In this document: positions 34,949 through 43,631 of the stretch, piece after piece
How the letters are laid out: each line of letters opens with the position of its first letter
Numbering within the stretch: the stretch's first letter is position 1
Source: Thermocrispum municipale DSM 44069
GTDB taxonomy: Bacteria; Actinomycetota; Actinomycetes; Mycobacteriales; Pseudonocardiaceae
DNA length: 64,000 nucleotides
NCBI RefSeq assembly: GCF_000427825.1
Contig: NZ_KE386593.1
Location: 124,202-188,201, forward strand
Direction of reading: 5' to 3'
The notes under the pieces: model-generated
What the model saw: the letters and a program-made list of their open reading frames with translations, nothing else
Databases searched by the model: none
What the model was told of the DNA's origin: nothing
Made by a program: the position numbers and the translations under genes

Positions 34949-34976
34949 AGTCTAGGCCGCGCCGCTTCACTACCCT
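34949..34976. promoter_or_regulatory. Back-to-back leaderless promoters between gtrA and dprE1
   Basis: The 43-bp gap carries a minus-strand TAGACT (34954-34949), 7 bases before the GTG of the GtrA gene, and a plus-strand TACCCT (34971-34976), 8 bases before the GTG of dprE1. Neither gene has a ribosome-binding site, so both transcripts probably begin at the start codon. Confidence 0.5.
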
Positions 34977-34984
34977 TGGCGGGC

Positions 34985-36346
34985 GTGGAGTCCACACAAC
35001 GCACGCCGCTGAAAGGCTGGGCGCGCACCGCACCGACGGTGGCCCAGGTCGTCCCCGCGGAGAACCCGGACGTGGTGATCGAAGCGGTCAAGCAAGCCGG
35101 CCCGCGCGGCGTCATCGCCCGTGGCCTCGGCCGCAGCTACGGCGACCCGGCGCAGAACGCGGGCGGCGTCGTGGTGGACATGAGCAGGCTCAACCGCATC
35201 CACTCCATCGACGCCGGCTCCGGTCACGTCGTGCTGGATGCCGGCGTCAGCCTGGACACGTTGATGCGCACCGCGCTGCCGTTCGGCCTGTGGGTCCCGG
35301 TGCTGCCCGGCACCCGGCAGGTGACCATCGGCGGCGCCATCGCGTCGGACATCCACGGCAAGAACCACCACTCGGCGGGCAGCTTCGGCAACCACGTGGT
35401 GTCGATGGAGCTGCTCACTGCGGACGGCACGGTCCGCACGCTCACCCCGGACGGCCCGGACGCCGACCTGTTCTGGGCGACCGTCGGCGGCATGGGCCTG
35501 ACCGGGATCATCCTGCAGGCCACCGTAGCCATGACGCACACCGAGACCGCCTACTTCATCGCCGACACCGACCGCACCGAGAACCTGGACGAGACGATCG
35601 CGCTGTTCTCCGACGGTTCGGACGACACCTACGACTACTCGTCGGCGTGGTTCGACTCGATGTCGACCGACCACCGGCTCGGCCGTGCCGCGTTCGGCCG
35701 CGGATCCCTGGCCACGCTCGACCAGCTGCCCAAGAAGCTGCGCCGAGACCCGTTGAAGTTCGACGCGCCACAACTGTTCACATTGCCGGACATCTTCCCG
35801 CCCGGGCTGGCCAACAAGCTGACGTTCAGCGCGATCGGTGAGCTGTACTACCGCAAGACCCCGAAGCGCGGGCGCGGCCTGATCCAGAACTTGACGCAGT
35901 TCTACCACCCGCTGGATCTGTTCGGGGAGTGGAACCGCGCCTACGGCCCGCACGGCTTCCTGCAGTACCAGTTCATCGTGCCGTTCGGCCAGGAGGACGA
36001 GCTGCGCGCGATCGTGCGGACCATCGCCGAGTCCGGCCACGTGTCGTTCCTCAACGTGTTCAAACGCTTCGGCGAGGGCAACCGAGCGCCGCTGTCGTTC
36101 CCGATGCCGGGCTGGACGATCACCGTCGACTTCCCGATCAAGGACGGGCTGGACCGGCTGTGCGCCGAGCTGGACGAGCGGGTGCTGGGCATGGGTGGCA
36201 GGCTCTATTTGGCCAAGGACTCCCGCCTGTCGCCGGAGACGTTCGCCAAGATGTATCCGCGGCTCGAGCAGTGGCGCAAGGTCCGCAACGCCGTGGACCC
36301 GGACGGCGTGTTCATGTCCGACCAGGCCCGCAGGCTCGGCCTGTAA
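34985..36346 (+). CDS. dprE1: Decaprenylphosphoryl-beta-D-ribose 2'-oxidase
   Basis: FAD-containing oxidase of 453 residues that, with DprE2, converts decaprenylphosphoryl ribose to decaprenylphosphoryl arabinose, the arabinan donor. The VAO-type FAD domain has [17 protein letters not shown] and [21 protein letters not shown]. The C-terminal substrate domain has [20 protein letters not shown] and [13 protein letters not shown], with Lys411 matching the M. tuberculosis active-site Lys418. The residue matching Cys387, the covalent target of benzothiazinones, is Thr380 here ([10 protein letters not shown]). The GTG at 34985 gives the family length. It is followed by dprE2 after 28 bases. Confidence 0.96.
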   Translation: MESTQRTPLKGWARTAPTVAQVVPAENPDVVIEAVKQAGPRGVIARGLGRSYGDPAQNAGGVVVDMSRLNRIHSIDAGSGHVVLDAGVSLDTLMRTALPFGLWVPVLPGTRQVTIGGAIASDIHGKNHHSAGSFGNHVVSMELLTADGTVRTLTPDGPDADLFWATVGGMGLTGIILQATVAMTHTETAYFIADTDRTENLDETIALFSDGSDDTYDYSSAWFDSMSTDHRLGRAAFGRGSLATLDQLPKKLRRDPLKFDAPQLFTLPDIFPPGLANKLTFSAIGELYYRKTPKRGRGLIQNLTQFYHPLDLFGEWNRAYGPHGFLQYQFIVPFGQEDELRAIVRTIAESGHVSFLNVFKRFGEGNRAPLSFPMPGWTITVDFPIKDGLDRLCAELDERVLGMGGRLYLAKDSRLSPETFAKMYPRLEQWRKVRNAVDPDGVFMSDQARRLGL

Positions 36347-36374
36347 GACCCACCATTCGAACGGAAGGACCACC

Positions 36375-37130
36375 GTGATCGACGCCGTTGGCAACCCCCA
36401 GTCCCTGCTGCTGCTCGGCGGCACGTCGGACATCGCGCTGGCGATCGCGGAGCAGTACGCCTCGCGGCGGCCGTTGCGCATCGTGCTGGCCGCCCGCCCG
36501 ACCGACCGGCGCACCGCCGCGGCCAAGCGCCTGTCCGAAGCGGGCAACGACGTCGTCGAGCTGGACTTCGACGCCAACGACACCGACTCGCATCCGGACG
36601 TCATTGCGCGCGCCTTCGCCGACGGCGACATCGACGTGACCGTGGTGGCCTTCGGCCTGCTCGGTGACGCGGAGAGGGCCTGGCAGGACCACGCCACCGC
36701 GGTGCAGCTCGCCCATGTCAACTACACCGCTGCGGTGTCCGTCGGTGTCGCGTTGGCCGAGAAGCTCACCAAGCAAGGGCACGGGCGGATCATCGCGTTG
36801 TCCTCGGTGGCCGGGGAGCGCGTGCGGCGGTCGAACTTCGTCTACGGCTCCACCAAGGCCGGCTTCGACGGCTTCTACCTCGGGCTCGGTGAAGCGCTGC
36901 GGCCGTACGGCGCCCGGGTCACCGTGGTCCGGCCCGGTTTCGTGCGCACCAAGATGACCGAGGGTATGGACGAGGCACCGCTGGCGGTCACCGCCGAGCA
37001 GGTCGCCGAGATCGCCGTCGCCGCCGCCCGCAAGGGCAAGGATCTGGTGTGGGCGCCGCCGCAGTTCCGGTTCGTGATGTCGGCGCTGCGGCACGTGCCG
37101 CGGCCGATCTTCCGCAAGCTGCCGATCTGA
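36375..37130 (+). CDS. dprE2: Decaprenylphosphoryl-D-2-keto-erythropentose reductase
   Basis: Short-chain dehydrogenase of 251 residues that reduces the 2-keto intermediate made by DprE1 to decaprenylphosphoryl arabinose. It has the nucleotide-binding [26 protein letters not shown], the catalytic Ser in ALSSVAGE and YGSTK with the Tyr/Lys pair. The GTG at 36375 follows GGAAGGA. It forms an operon with dprE1. It ends 1 base before the convergent UbiA-type gene. Confidence 0.95.
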   Translation: MIDAVGNPQSLLLLGGTSDIALAIAEQYASRRPLRIVLAARPTDRRTAAAKRLSEAGNDVVELDFDANDTDSHPDVIARAFADGDIDVTVVAFGLLGDAERAWQDHATAVQLAHVNYTAAVSVGVALAEKLTKQGHGRIIALSSVAGERVRRSNFVYGSTKAGFDGFYLGLGEALRPYGARVTVVRPGFVRTKMTEGMDEAPLAVTAEQVAEIAVAAARKGKDLVWAPPQFRFVMSALRHVPRPIFRKLPI

Positions 37131-37131
37131 G

Positions 37132-38052
37132 CTACAGGTACACGGCGGCGAACAGCGAGCCTGCCCACGCCAGGCCGAGGATCTGCAGCGCCCGGTCGCG
37201 TAGCGCGATCTCCTCGGGTTCGCCCGCGTTGCCCTGGTCCACGTCGACCGCGTAGCGCAGCACGGCGACCACGAACGGCACGATGGACACCACGGTCCAC
37301 ACCGAGTTGTCCAGTCCCGGCCGGGTGTCCCACGCCCACAACGCGTAGGACATGATCATCACACCGGCCGAGGTGGCCCAGACGAACCGCAGGTAGCTGG
37401 CGGAGTACTTCTTCAGCGACGAGCGGATCTGCGCGCCGGTGCGCTCGAACAGCATGATCTCCGCGTACCGCTTGCCCGCCACCATGAACAGCGAGCCGAA
37501 CCCGGTGACCAGCAAGAACCACTGGGACAGCGGGATGCCGGTACCGGCGCCACCGGCGATCGCCCGCAGCAGGAACCCCGAGGCGACGATGCACAGGTCG
37601 ATCACCGGCTGGTGCTTCCAGCCGAGGCAGTAGCCGAGCTGCACGCACCAGTACACGCCGAGCACGACCAGCAGCTGCCAGCTCGCCGCCCAGCCGACGG
37701 CAACACCGCCGAGCAGAAACACCGCAGCGGCGACGTAGGCAACCGGAACGGGCACGATGCCCGCGGCGATCGGCCGGTTCCGCTTGGTCGGGTGGGCGCG
37801 GTCGGCCTCGACGTCGATCGCGTCGTTGATCAGATATACCGAGGACGCGACCAGCGAGAAGGCGATGAACGCGAGCGCGGCGTCGAGCAGGACCTGGGTG
37901 TCCGCCAGTTTGCTCGCGGTGAACGGCGCGGCCAGCACCAGGACGTTCTTCACCCACTGCTTGGGCCGCGCGGCGCGCACCACCCCGCCCAGCAGTCCGC
38001 CGCGCGGTTGGCGTTGCGGCTCGGTGCTCACGTCTTCAGCCTGCTCGGTCAC
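37132..38052 (-). CDS. ubiA: Decaprenyl-phosphate phosphoribosyltransferase (UbiA family)
   Basis: Membrane prenyltransferase-fold enzyme of 306 residues with nine helices that transfers 5-phosphoribose from PRPP to decaprenyl phosphate, the first step of the arabinan donor pathway. The first metal motif is NDAIDVEADRAHPTKRNRPI and the second loop has KRYAEIMLFE, both matching the mycobacterial Rv3806c type. It overlaps the PAP2 gene by 17 bases, so kinase-free synthesis and dephosphorylation are coupled. The function is inferred from motifs and neighbours (dprE1, dprE2, PAP2). Confidence 0.93.
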   Translation of the reverse strand: MTEQAEDVSTEPQRQPRGGLLGGVVRAARPKQWVKNVLVLAAPFTASKLADTQVLLDAALAFIAFSLVASSVYLINDAIDVEADRAHPTKRNRPIAAGIVPVPVAYVAAAVFLLGGVAVGWAASWQLLVVLGVYWCVQLGYCLGWKHQPVIDLCIVASGFLLRAIAGGAGTGIPLSQWFLLVTGFGSLFMVAGKRYAEIMLFERTGAQIRSSLKKYSASYLRFVWATSAGVMIMSYALWAWDTRPGLDNSVWTVVSIVPFVVAVLRYAVDVDQGNAGEPEEIALRDRALQILGLAWAGSLFAAVYL

Positions 38053-38581
38053 TCCTGCTCCTTACCTTGCGGCGCACCAGAGCACCGATGACACCGCCCA
38101 GCGCGGCCCCGGCCAGCACGTCGCTGGGGTAGTGCACGCCGAGCACCAACCGGGACGCCAGCATCGGCGGCACCAGCACCGGCTCCAGCCTGCGGCCGGT
38201 CAACTCCGAGTACACCACCGCCGCGGCCGTCGTGGAGGCGGCGTGTGACGACGGGAAGCTCAGCTTGCTCGGCGTCCCGACCAGCACCTGCACGCTCGGG
38301 TCGTCCGGACGCGGCCGCCGGACGACCCGTTTGACCACGGTAGACGCCGCGTGCGCACCCACCACGCCGACAGCGGACGTCAGCCACTCCTTGCGGCGCT
38401 TGCGATCCACCGCCGCGCCGATGACACCGGCCGCGAACCAGCCTGCGCTGTGCTCGCCGAAATGCGACAGCCCACGCGCGGCCTTCACCACGCTCGGCTT
38501 GTTCAACGCGCGCTGGACACCGGCCAGCAGCTCCAGCTCACGCGGCCGACGGCCACGACGTCGTTCCAGCATGTCTGACAC
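38036..38581 (-). CDS. PAP2-family phosphatase, probable decaprenylphosphoryl-5-phosphoribose phosphatase
   Basis: Membrane phosphatase of 181 residues with the three PAP2 motifs: KRVVRRPRP, FPSSHAASTTAA and SRLVLGVHYPSDVLAG. It should remove the 5-phosphate from decaprenylphosphoryl phosphoribose to give the DprE1 substrate, as proposed for M. tuberculosis Rv3807c, which is likewise next to ubiA. It overlaps the UbiA-type gene start by 17 bases on the same strand. Confidence 0.9.
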   Translation of the reverse strand: MSDMLERRRGRRPRELELLAGVQRALNKPSVVKAARGLSHFGEHSAGWFAAGVIGAAVDRKRRKEWLTSAVGVVGAHAASTVVKRVVRRPRPDDPSVQVLVGTPSKLSFPSSHAASTTAAAVVYSELTGRRLEPVLVPPMLASRLVLGVHYPSDVLAGAALGGVIGALVRRKVRSRSDRAG

Positions 38582-38844
38582 CTCTCAGGCGGGTCGCACC
38601 GCAGGTCGGAGCGGCTGGCCTCGCGGGCCGCGCTGGTGAGCTCGGCACTCGCGCTGACCTCGCACGCTGCGATCACTCGGGGCCGCCGAACTCGCCGTCA
38701 GTATCCTGTGGCAAGTTCGTCAGCGAGCTCACGGGCGCCCAGGGTACCGGGTGCGACGTGCTCAACCGGGCTCGGCCGCCAGACACACGGGGCCCGACGG
38801 CCGGGGCCGGAAAGAGCGACCACCTCGAGGAATTGACACAACCG
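38582..38844. other. Divergent intergenic region between the PAP2 gene and the first DUF6541 gene
   Basis: 263 bases with no supported gene. It should hold promoters for both directions, but I find no confident box; CAGTATCCTG near 38699 and GAGGAATTGAC near 38827 are the less GC-rich spots. Confidence 0.4.
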
Positions 38845-40839
38845 ATGCCCACTGACTCGATTTGGCTGTTCACAGCCTCCGTAGTCGCCTACTTCGTCGT
38901 CCTGCTGGTCCCCGGTCTGGCCGTCGGCCTGGCGGCCGGTCTGCGCGGCTGGACGCTGGCCGGGCTGGCACCGCTGTTCGGCTACACGGTGCACGGGCTC
39001 ACCGGGCCGTGGCTGTCCGGGCTGGGCTTCGCGTACACGCTGTGGTCGGCGCTCATCGCCACGGCGCTGTTCGCCGCGGTGGTCTACGCAATCCGCCGCT
39101 ACGTCGAGAACCGCTGGCCGGAGCGAGAACGTCCCCAACAGGGCCTGCTGCCGAACTGGGGGCGTAACGCGCACCTCGGCGTCATCCTGTGCATCGGGAT
39201 CGCGTTCGTCGTCTCCTCCGTCGTGTTGATCGCCGCCGCCGAAGGCGAGCTGGACGCGATCCCGCAGCGGTGGGACCCGGTCTTCCACGCCAACGGCATC
39301 CGCTACATCGCCGAGACGGGCGACGGCGGCCTGTACGGCGTCAGCAGCGTCAACCGCTACGGGCCGGAGGGCTCGCAGTTCTACCCCAACGCCTATCACC
39401 TGGCGGGCTCACTGGTGTACATGATCACCGGCGCGACCGTACCGACGGTGATCAACGCGATGACGCTGCCGATCGCCGGACTGTTCGGGCTGAGCATGGC
39501 CGCGCTGGTGCGCGAGTGCGGCGGCCGCTCGGTGCTCGCCGGGGCGGCTGCGCTGACCGCTGCAGCGGTCAACAGCGGCGTCTACGAGTCGATCTCCAAC
39601 GGGCTGGTGCCGTTCGCGTTGTCCACGGCGTTCACTCCGCTGGCGCCGATGATCATGCACCGATATCTGGTCCGGCCGAACGTCACCAACGGAATGGTGT
39701 TGGTGCTGGCCGCCGCCGGGTTGCTGGTGGTGCACTCGTCGGCGCTGTTCGCCGGCCTGCTGTTCGCGGTGCCGATGCTGATCCACCGGTGGTGGACGGA
39801 AAGCTCCACGATCGGCAAGGACATCAAGCACCTGCTGCCGATCGCCGTCGCCGGGGGCGCGCTGACGATCCTGCAGCTGCTCGGCGCGCTGGACCAGGCC
39901 GCGGGCGCCTACGGTTACCGCCCGTGGAACTCGGCCAAACCGATCCGCGAGGCGCTGTGGCATCTGTTCATGTTCCAGCACACCGCGCCGTACCCGCAGT
40001 ACGTGCTGGTGGCGTTCCTGGTGATCGGTGTGCTGACCTACCGGCGGTTGAACGGTTTGCGGTGGATGACCGGCGCCGCCCTCATCTTCGGCACGTTCTG
40101 GATGCTGGTCGCCTGCTGGGGCGGGCTGAGCTGGGTGATCGTGTTGTCCCGGCCGTGGTGGAACGACCACTTCCGGATGATCGCGCTGGCGATGATCCCG
40201 TTCAGCCTGCTGGTCGCGCACGGCATGGCGGAGACCCAACGCTGGCTGGCCAAGGTGGCCACCGAGCGGCTCCCGGGCTTCACCAAGCGCCGCAGCGCGG
40301 TCCGGGTCGGGTCGGCGGCCGCCGTGGTGGTGGTCATCGGGGTGGCCAGCCTCGGTTTCTACGCGCCGCTGAACAAGGAGGTCGTGGCGCACGCCTATCA
40401 CAAGAGCAAGCGTGACCGGGCGGGCGAGATGGGCCAGATCGCCGTCACGCCGCTGGAGGAGAAGGCCATGTACAAGATGGCCGAGATCGCCGAGCCCGGC
40501 GAGCGGGTGATGAACGACCGTAACGACGGCTCGGTGTGGCTGTACGCGCTCACCGGGGTGAAGTCGGTCGCCGCGCACTACGACGACAACGTGCCGCCGA
40601 AGGATGCCGCGCTGCTGGCCGATCACTTCCGCGAGTACCCGACGAATCCGGAGGTGCGCGCGGCGGTGAAGCGGCTGAACATCAAGCACGTGTTCGTCGG
40701 CGACGGGTCCCGGTATCCGCTGGTCAAGCCGGATCTCGGGCTTGTCGGGTTGGATAAGGCCGATTGGGTGCGGGTGGTCTACCGCAACCCGGACGCCACC
40801 ATCTACGAGATCGACCCGAAGAAGTTGCCGTCGGACTGA
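38845..40839 (+). CDS. DUF6541-type membrane protein, copy A (GT-C-like)
   Basis: Large membrane protein of 664 residues with about 12-13 helices and a C-terminal soluble domain of about 120 residues. After the first helices it has RWDPVFHANGIRYIAETGDG and FYPNAYHLAGSL; the acidic residue in the first external loop and the C-terminal outside domain (RVMNDRNDGSVWLYALTGVK, VRAAVKRLNIKHVFVGDG) resemble GT-C glycosyltransferases that use polyprenyl-phosphate sugars. From memory M. tuberculosis Rv3779 is of this size and locus. It is followed with a 1-base stop/start overlap by copy B. Role in arabinan or mannan synthesis is inference. Confidence 0.8.
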   Translation: MPTDSIWLFTASVVAYFVVLLVPGLAVGLAAGLRGWTLAGLAPLFGYTVHGLTGPWLSGLGFAYTLWSALIATALFAAVVYAIRRYVENRWPERERPQQGLLPNWGRNAHLGVILCIGIAFVVSSVVLIAAAEGELDAIPQRWDPVFHANGIRYIAETGDGGLYGVSSVNRYGPEGSQFYPNAYHLAGSLVYMITGATVPTVINAMTLPIAGLFGLSMAALVRECGGRSVLAGAAALTAAAVNSGVYESISNGLVPFALSTAFTPLAPMIMHRYLVRPNVTNGMVLVLAAAGLLVVHSSALFAGLLFAVPMLIHRWWTESSTIGKDIKHLLPIAVAGGALTILQLLGALDQAAGAYGYRPWNSAKPIREALWHLFMFQHTAPYPQYVLVAFLVIGVLTYRRLNGLRWMTGAALIFGTFWMLVACWGGLSWVIVLSRPWWNDHFRMIALAMIPFSLLVAHGMAETQRWLAKVATERLPGFTKRRSAVRVGSAAAVVVVIGVASLGFYAPLNKEVVAHAYHKSKRDRAGEMGQIAVTPLEEKAMYKMAEIAEPGERVMNDRNDGSVWLYALTGVKSVAAHYDDNVPPKDAALLADHFREYPTNPEVRAAVKRLNIKHVFVGDGSRYPLVKPDLGLVGLDKADWVRVVYRNPDATIYEIDPKKLPSD

Positions 40840-42746
40840 TGCCTGCAGAACCCGTCTGGCTCAGTGCCGCCGCGGTGGTGACCTACCTCGCCGTGTTGGC
40901 CGTGCCGGGCGCGGCGATCGGCCTGGTGTGCCGGCTGCGCGGCTGGATTCTGGTGGCCGTCTCACCGCTGCTCGGCTATGCCGTGCTCGGCGTGGCGGGG
41001 CCCTGGCTGCATTTGATCGGGCTGCCGTTCACCCTGCTCACCGCCCTCGCATCCGCCGTCGTGGCCGTGGGCCTGACCGCTGTCGTGGTCAGACTGTCCG
41101 GCCGCCCGGGCCCGGTTGAGGAACCACGGTGGAGCAGACGCGGCACTGTGGCGGTGGCCTGGTGCGTGGGCCTGGCGTTCGTGTTGTCGATCGTCGTGGT
41201 GGTGCTGGCCACGCGCGGCGAGCTGAACGCGGTGCTGCAGCGGTGGGATCCGGTCTTCCACGCCAACGGCATCCGCTACATCGCCGAGACCGGCGACGGC
41301 GGCCTCTACGGCGTCAGCAGCGTCAACCGCTACGGGCCGGAAGGCTCGCAGTTCTACCCCAACGCCTATCACCTGGCGGGCTCACTGGTGTACCTGATCA
41401 CCGGCGGCTCGGTGCCGTTGGTCATGACCGCGATGGTCATGCCGCTGGGCGGGATCTTCGCATTGAGCATGGCCGCGCTGGTGCGCGAGTGCGGTGGTCG
41501 GGCGGTGCTGGCCGGGAGCACCGCCGTCGTGTCCGCGGTCGCCGCCAGCGGCGTCTACGAGTCGATCTCCAACGGCCTGCTGCCGTTCGCCCTGTCGGTC
41601 GCGCTGACACCGCTGGGGCCGCTCGCCGTGCTGCGTTTCGTCAACCGACCCGGTGCGGACACCGGTGTCGTCCTCGGCCTGGTGTGCGCGGGCATGCTGG
41701 CGGTGCACTCCAGTGCCCTGTTCGCCATCGTGCTGCTGTCTTTGCCGCTGTTGGTGCACCGTTGGTGGAAGCAGCGCGGCACCGCGTGGCCGGACATCAA
41801 GCGGCTGCTGATCGTGGCCGTCCCGACGATTCTGCTCACCGCCCCGCACCTGCTCGGCGCGCTCGACCAAGCATCCGGCTCGTACGGTTACCGGCCGTGG
41901 GCGTCGGCGCAGCCGGTGTGGGGCGCGCTGTACAACCTGCTGGCCTTCCAGCACGCGCGGCCCGAGCCGCAGCTGGCGCTCACCGTGCTGGTGGTTCTCG
42001 GGTTGATCGGCTACCGCCGGTTGGGGGCGCTGCGGTGGATCGGCGGCGCCGCGCTGCTGTTCGGGGTGTTCTGGCTGCTGGTGGCCAGCTTCGGCGGGGT
42101 CGACTGGGTCGCGGCCATCTCCCGCCCGTGGTGGAACGACCGGCCACGGATGATCGCGCTCGCCGTGCTGCCGCTGTGCATCATCGCCGGACACGGGCTC
42201 ACGGTGGTCTACGACTGGTTCCGGCAACGGCTGTCTACGCGCCACTCGGTCGTCGTCGTGGCGGCCCTGTTCGCGGCGGCCAGCCTCGCGCTCGGCGTCC
42301 CCGGCAACGCGGCGACAGCCGGGCGCCTGTACAACAACGGCCCTGGCGACACTCGGGCCACGCTGGCGGTCAGCGACGGTGAGGTCGAGGCCATGCGGGT
42401 GCTGGCGAAACTGGCCCGGCCGGACGAACGCGTGATGAACGACCGCAACGACGGGTCGGTGTGGCTGTACGCGCTGACCGGCGTGAAATCGGTGGCGGCG
42501 CACTACGACGAGAACGTGCCGCCGAAGGACGCGGCCTACCTCGAGCAACACTTCCCGGAGTACCGCACCGACCCCGAAGTGCGCGCGGCCGTCAAGCGTC
42601 TGAACATCCGGCACGTCTTCGTCGGCGACGGCTCGCGGTTCCCGCGCGTGCTGCCCGATCCGGGCACGAAGGGCCTGGAGAACGCGGACTTCGTGCGCCC
42701 GGTCTACCGCAACCAGGACGCGGTCATTTACGAGCTGACGCCGTAA
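40839..42746 (+). CDS. DUF6541-type membrane protein, copy B (GT-C-like)
   Basis: Tandem paralogue of copy A, 635 residues, same topology. It keeps RWDPVFHANGIRYIAETGDG, FYPNAYHLAGSL and the C-terminal block ERVMNDRNDGSVWLYALTGV. The start ATG shares its A with the TGA of copy A (TGATG at 40837-40841), so both are made from one message. A 150-bp stretch (41244-41393) is almost identical in DNA to 39271-39420, while the rest has diverged more. Two near-neighbour enzymes with the same fold suggest two linkages of one glycan; not proven. Confidence 0.8.
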   Translation: MPAEPVWLSAAAVVTYLAVLAVPGAAIGLVCRLRGWILVAVSPLLGYAVLGVAGPWLHLIGLPFTLLTALASAVVAVGLTAVVVRLSGRPGPVEEPRWSRRGTVAVAWCVGLAFVLSIVVVVLATRGELNAVLQRWDPVFHANGIRYIAETGDGGLYGVSSVNRYGPEGSQFYPNAYHLAGSLVYLITGGSVPLVMTAMVMPLGGIFALSMAALVRECGGRAVLAGSTAVVSAVAASGVYESISNGLLPFALSVALTPLGPLAVLRFVNRPGADTGVVLGLVCAGMLAVHSSALFAIVLLSLPLLVHRWWKQRGTAWPDIKRLLIVAVPTILLTAPHLLGALDQASGSYGYRPWASAQPVWGALYNLLAFQHARPEPQLALTVLVVLGLIGYRRLGALRWIGGAALLFGVFWLLVASFGGVDWVAAISRPWWNDRPRMIALAVLPLCIIAGHGLTVVYDWFRQRLSTRHSVVVVAALFAAASLALGVPGNAATAGRLYNNGPGDTRATLAVSDGEVEAMRVLAKLARPDERVMNDRNDGSVWLYALTGVKSVAAHYDENVPPKDAAYLEQHFPEYRTDPEVRAAVKRLNIRHVFVGDGSRFPRVLPDPGTKGLENADFVRPVYRNQDAVIYELTP

Positions 42747-42749
42747 CGC

Positions 42750-43631
42750 TCAGACGACGCGCAAGTGGCCGATGACGGCCGTGGCGAAGTCGTCCGGATG
42801 CGTCATGTGCGCGGCGTGGCCCGCGCCGGGAAGCCGGACCGTACGGAGGAACGGCAGCCGCTCGGCCAGCTCGTCGGCGACCATCTGGTGCAGTTGCTGG
42901 CTTTCCTCGCCGACCAGCTGGGTCAGCGGGAAACGCGCCCACGCCAGCGTGGTGATGTCCACGCCGTAGCTGCCCGGGTCGTGGTGCTGGTCCAGCCACA
43001 CCGTGGCGTTGGAGATCATCGTGGCCCGGCGCTCCCGGTCGAACAGTTGGTGCCACGCGCCCTTGCCGTAGCCGATCTTCTCCGCGTACACCCGGGCGCC
43101 GCCCGCGAAGTCCCCGCCACGGATCAGGCCCGCGGCGTGCCCGAGCCATACCGAGTACTCCGCGAACAGCACCTTGGCGATCGGGTTGTCGTGCAACAGC
43201 TCGAACAACGGGGGCTCGTGCACCGCGAGGCTGCGTACCGCCTCCCGGCGCATGGTGGCGGCGAGCATGGCGACCGAGCCGCCGTAGCCGTGTCCGACCA
43301 GGTGCACCGGCCCGCCGGCCACCTTGTCGATCAGCGCGAGCAGGTCCTCGGCGTCGGCCTGCACCCCGACCCTGCCCCGCGGGCTGGTGCTCAGACTGTG
43401 GCCGCGGCGGTCGTAACTGATGACATCGGCATGCTGGGTGAGCATGGGCAGGACGGGTGTCCATCCGTTGTGGTCGTCGAACGAGCCGTGCACCAGCACC
43501 AGCGGCTCGCCGCGACCGCTGCGCCACCAGCGCAGCACGGCGCCGTCGGTCCGTTCCAGCGTGCCGGACACCTGGGCCCGCAGCCGGTTGTCGTGCATCC
43601 TGCTCTCCCGCGCCGTGCTCATGTTGTTCAC
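42750..43631 (-). CDS. Alpha/beta-hydrolase fold protein lacking the usual nucleophile serine
   Basis: Protein of 293 residues with the alpha/beta-hydrolase layout: LVLVHGSFDDHNGW (oxyanion loop), ISYDRRGHSLS, the elbow at 111-119 and a late histidine in LPGAGHAAHMTHPDDF. The elbow reads VGHGYGGS, so the expected Ser (GHSYGG) is Gly115. Unless Ser119 substitutes, the protein may be inactive or use another mechanism. The GTG at 43631 overlaps the TGA of the upstream LLM gene; an ATG at 43622 is the alternative. Confidence 0.82.
   Translation of the reverse strand: MNNMSTARESRMHDNRLRAQVSGTLERTDGAVLRWWRSGRGEPLVLVHGSFDDHNGWTPVLPMLTQHADVISYDRRGHSLSTSPRGRVGVQADAEDLLALIDKVAGGPVHLVGHGYGGSVAMLAATMRREAVRSLAVHEPPLFELLHDNPIAKVLFAEYSVWLGHAAGLIRGGDFAGGARVYAEKIGYGKGAWHQLFDRERRATMISNATVWLDQHHDPGSYGVDITTLAWARFPLTQLVGEESQQLHQMVADELAERLPFLRTVRLPGAGHAAHMTHPDDFATAVIGHLRVV

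Noticed and set aside
39409-40689. 426-residue minus-strand frame, and a similar one at 41382-42614
   Set aside because: Both are His/Gln/Arg-rich mirrors of the paralogous DUF6541 genes; the shared shadow follows from the conserved plus-strand coding sequence.
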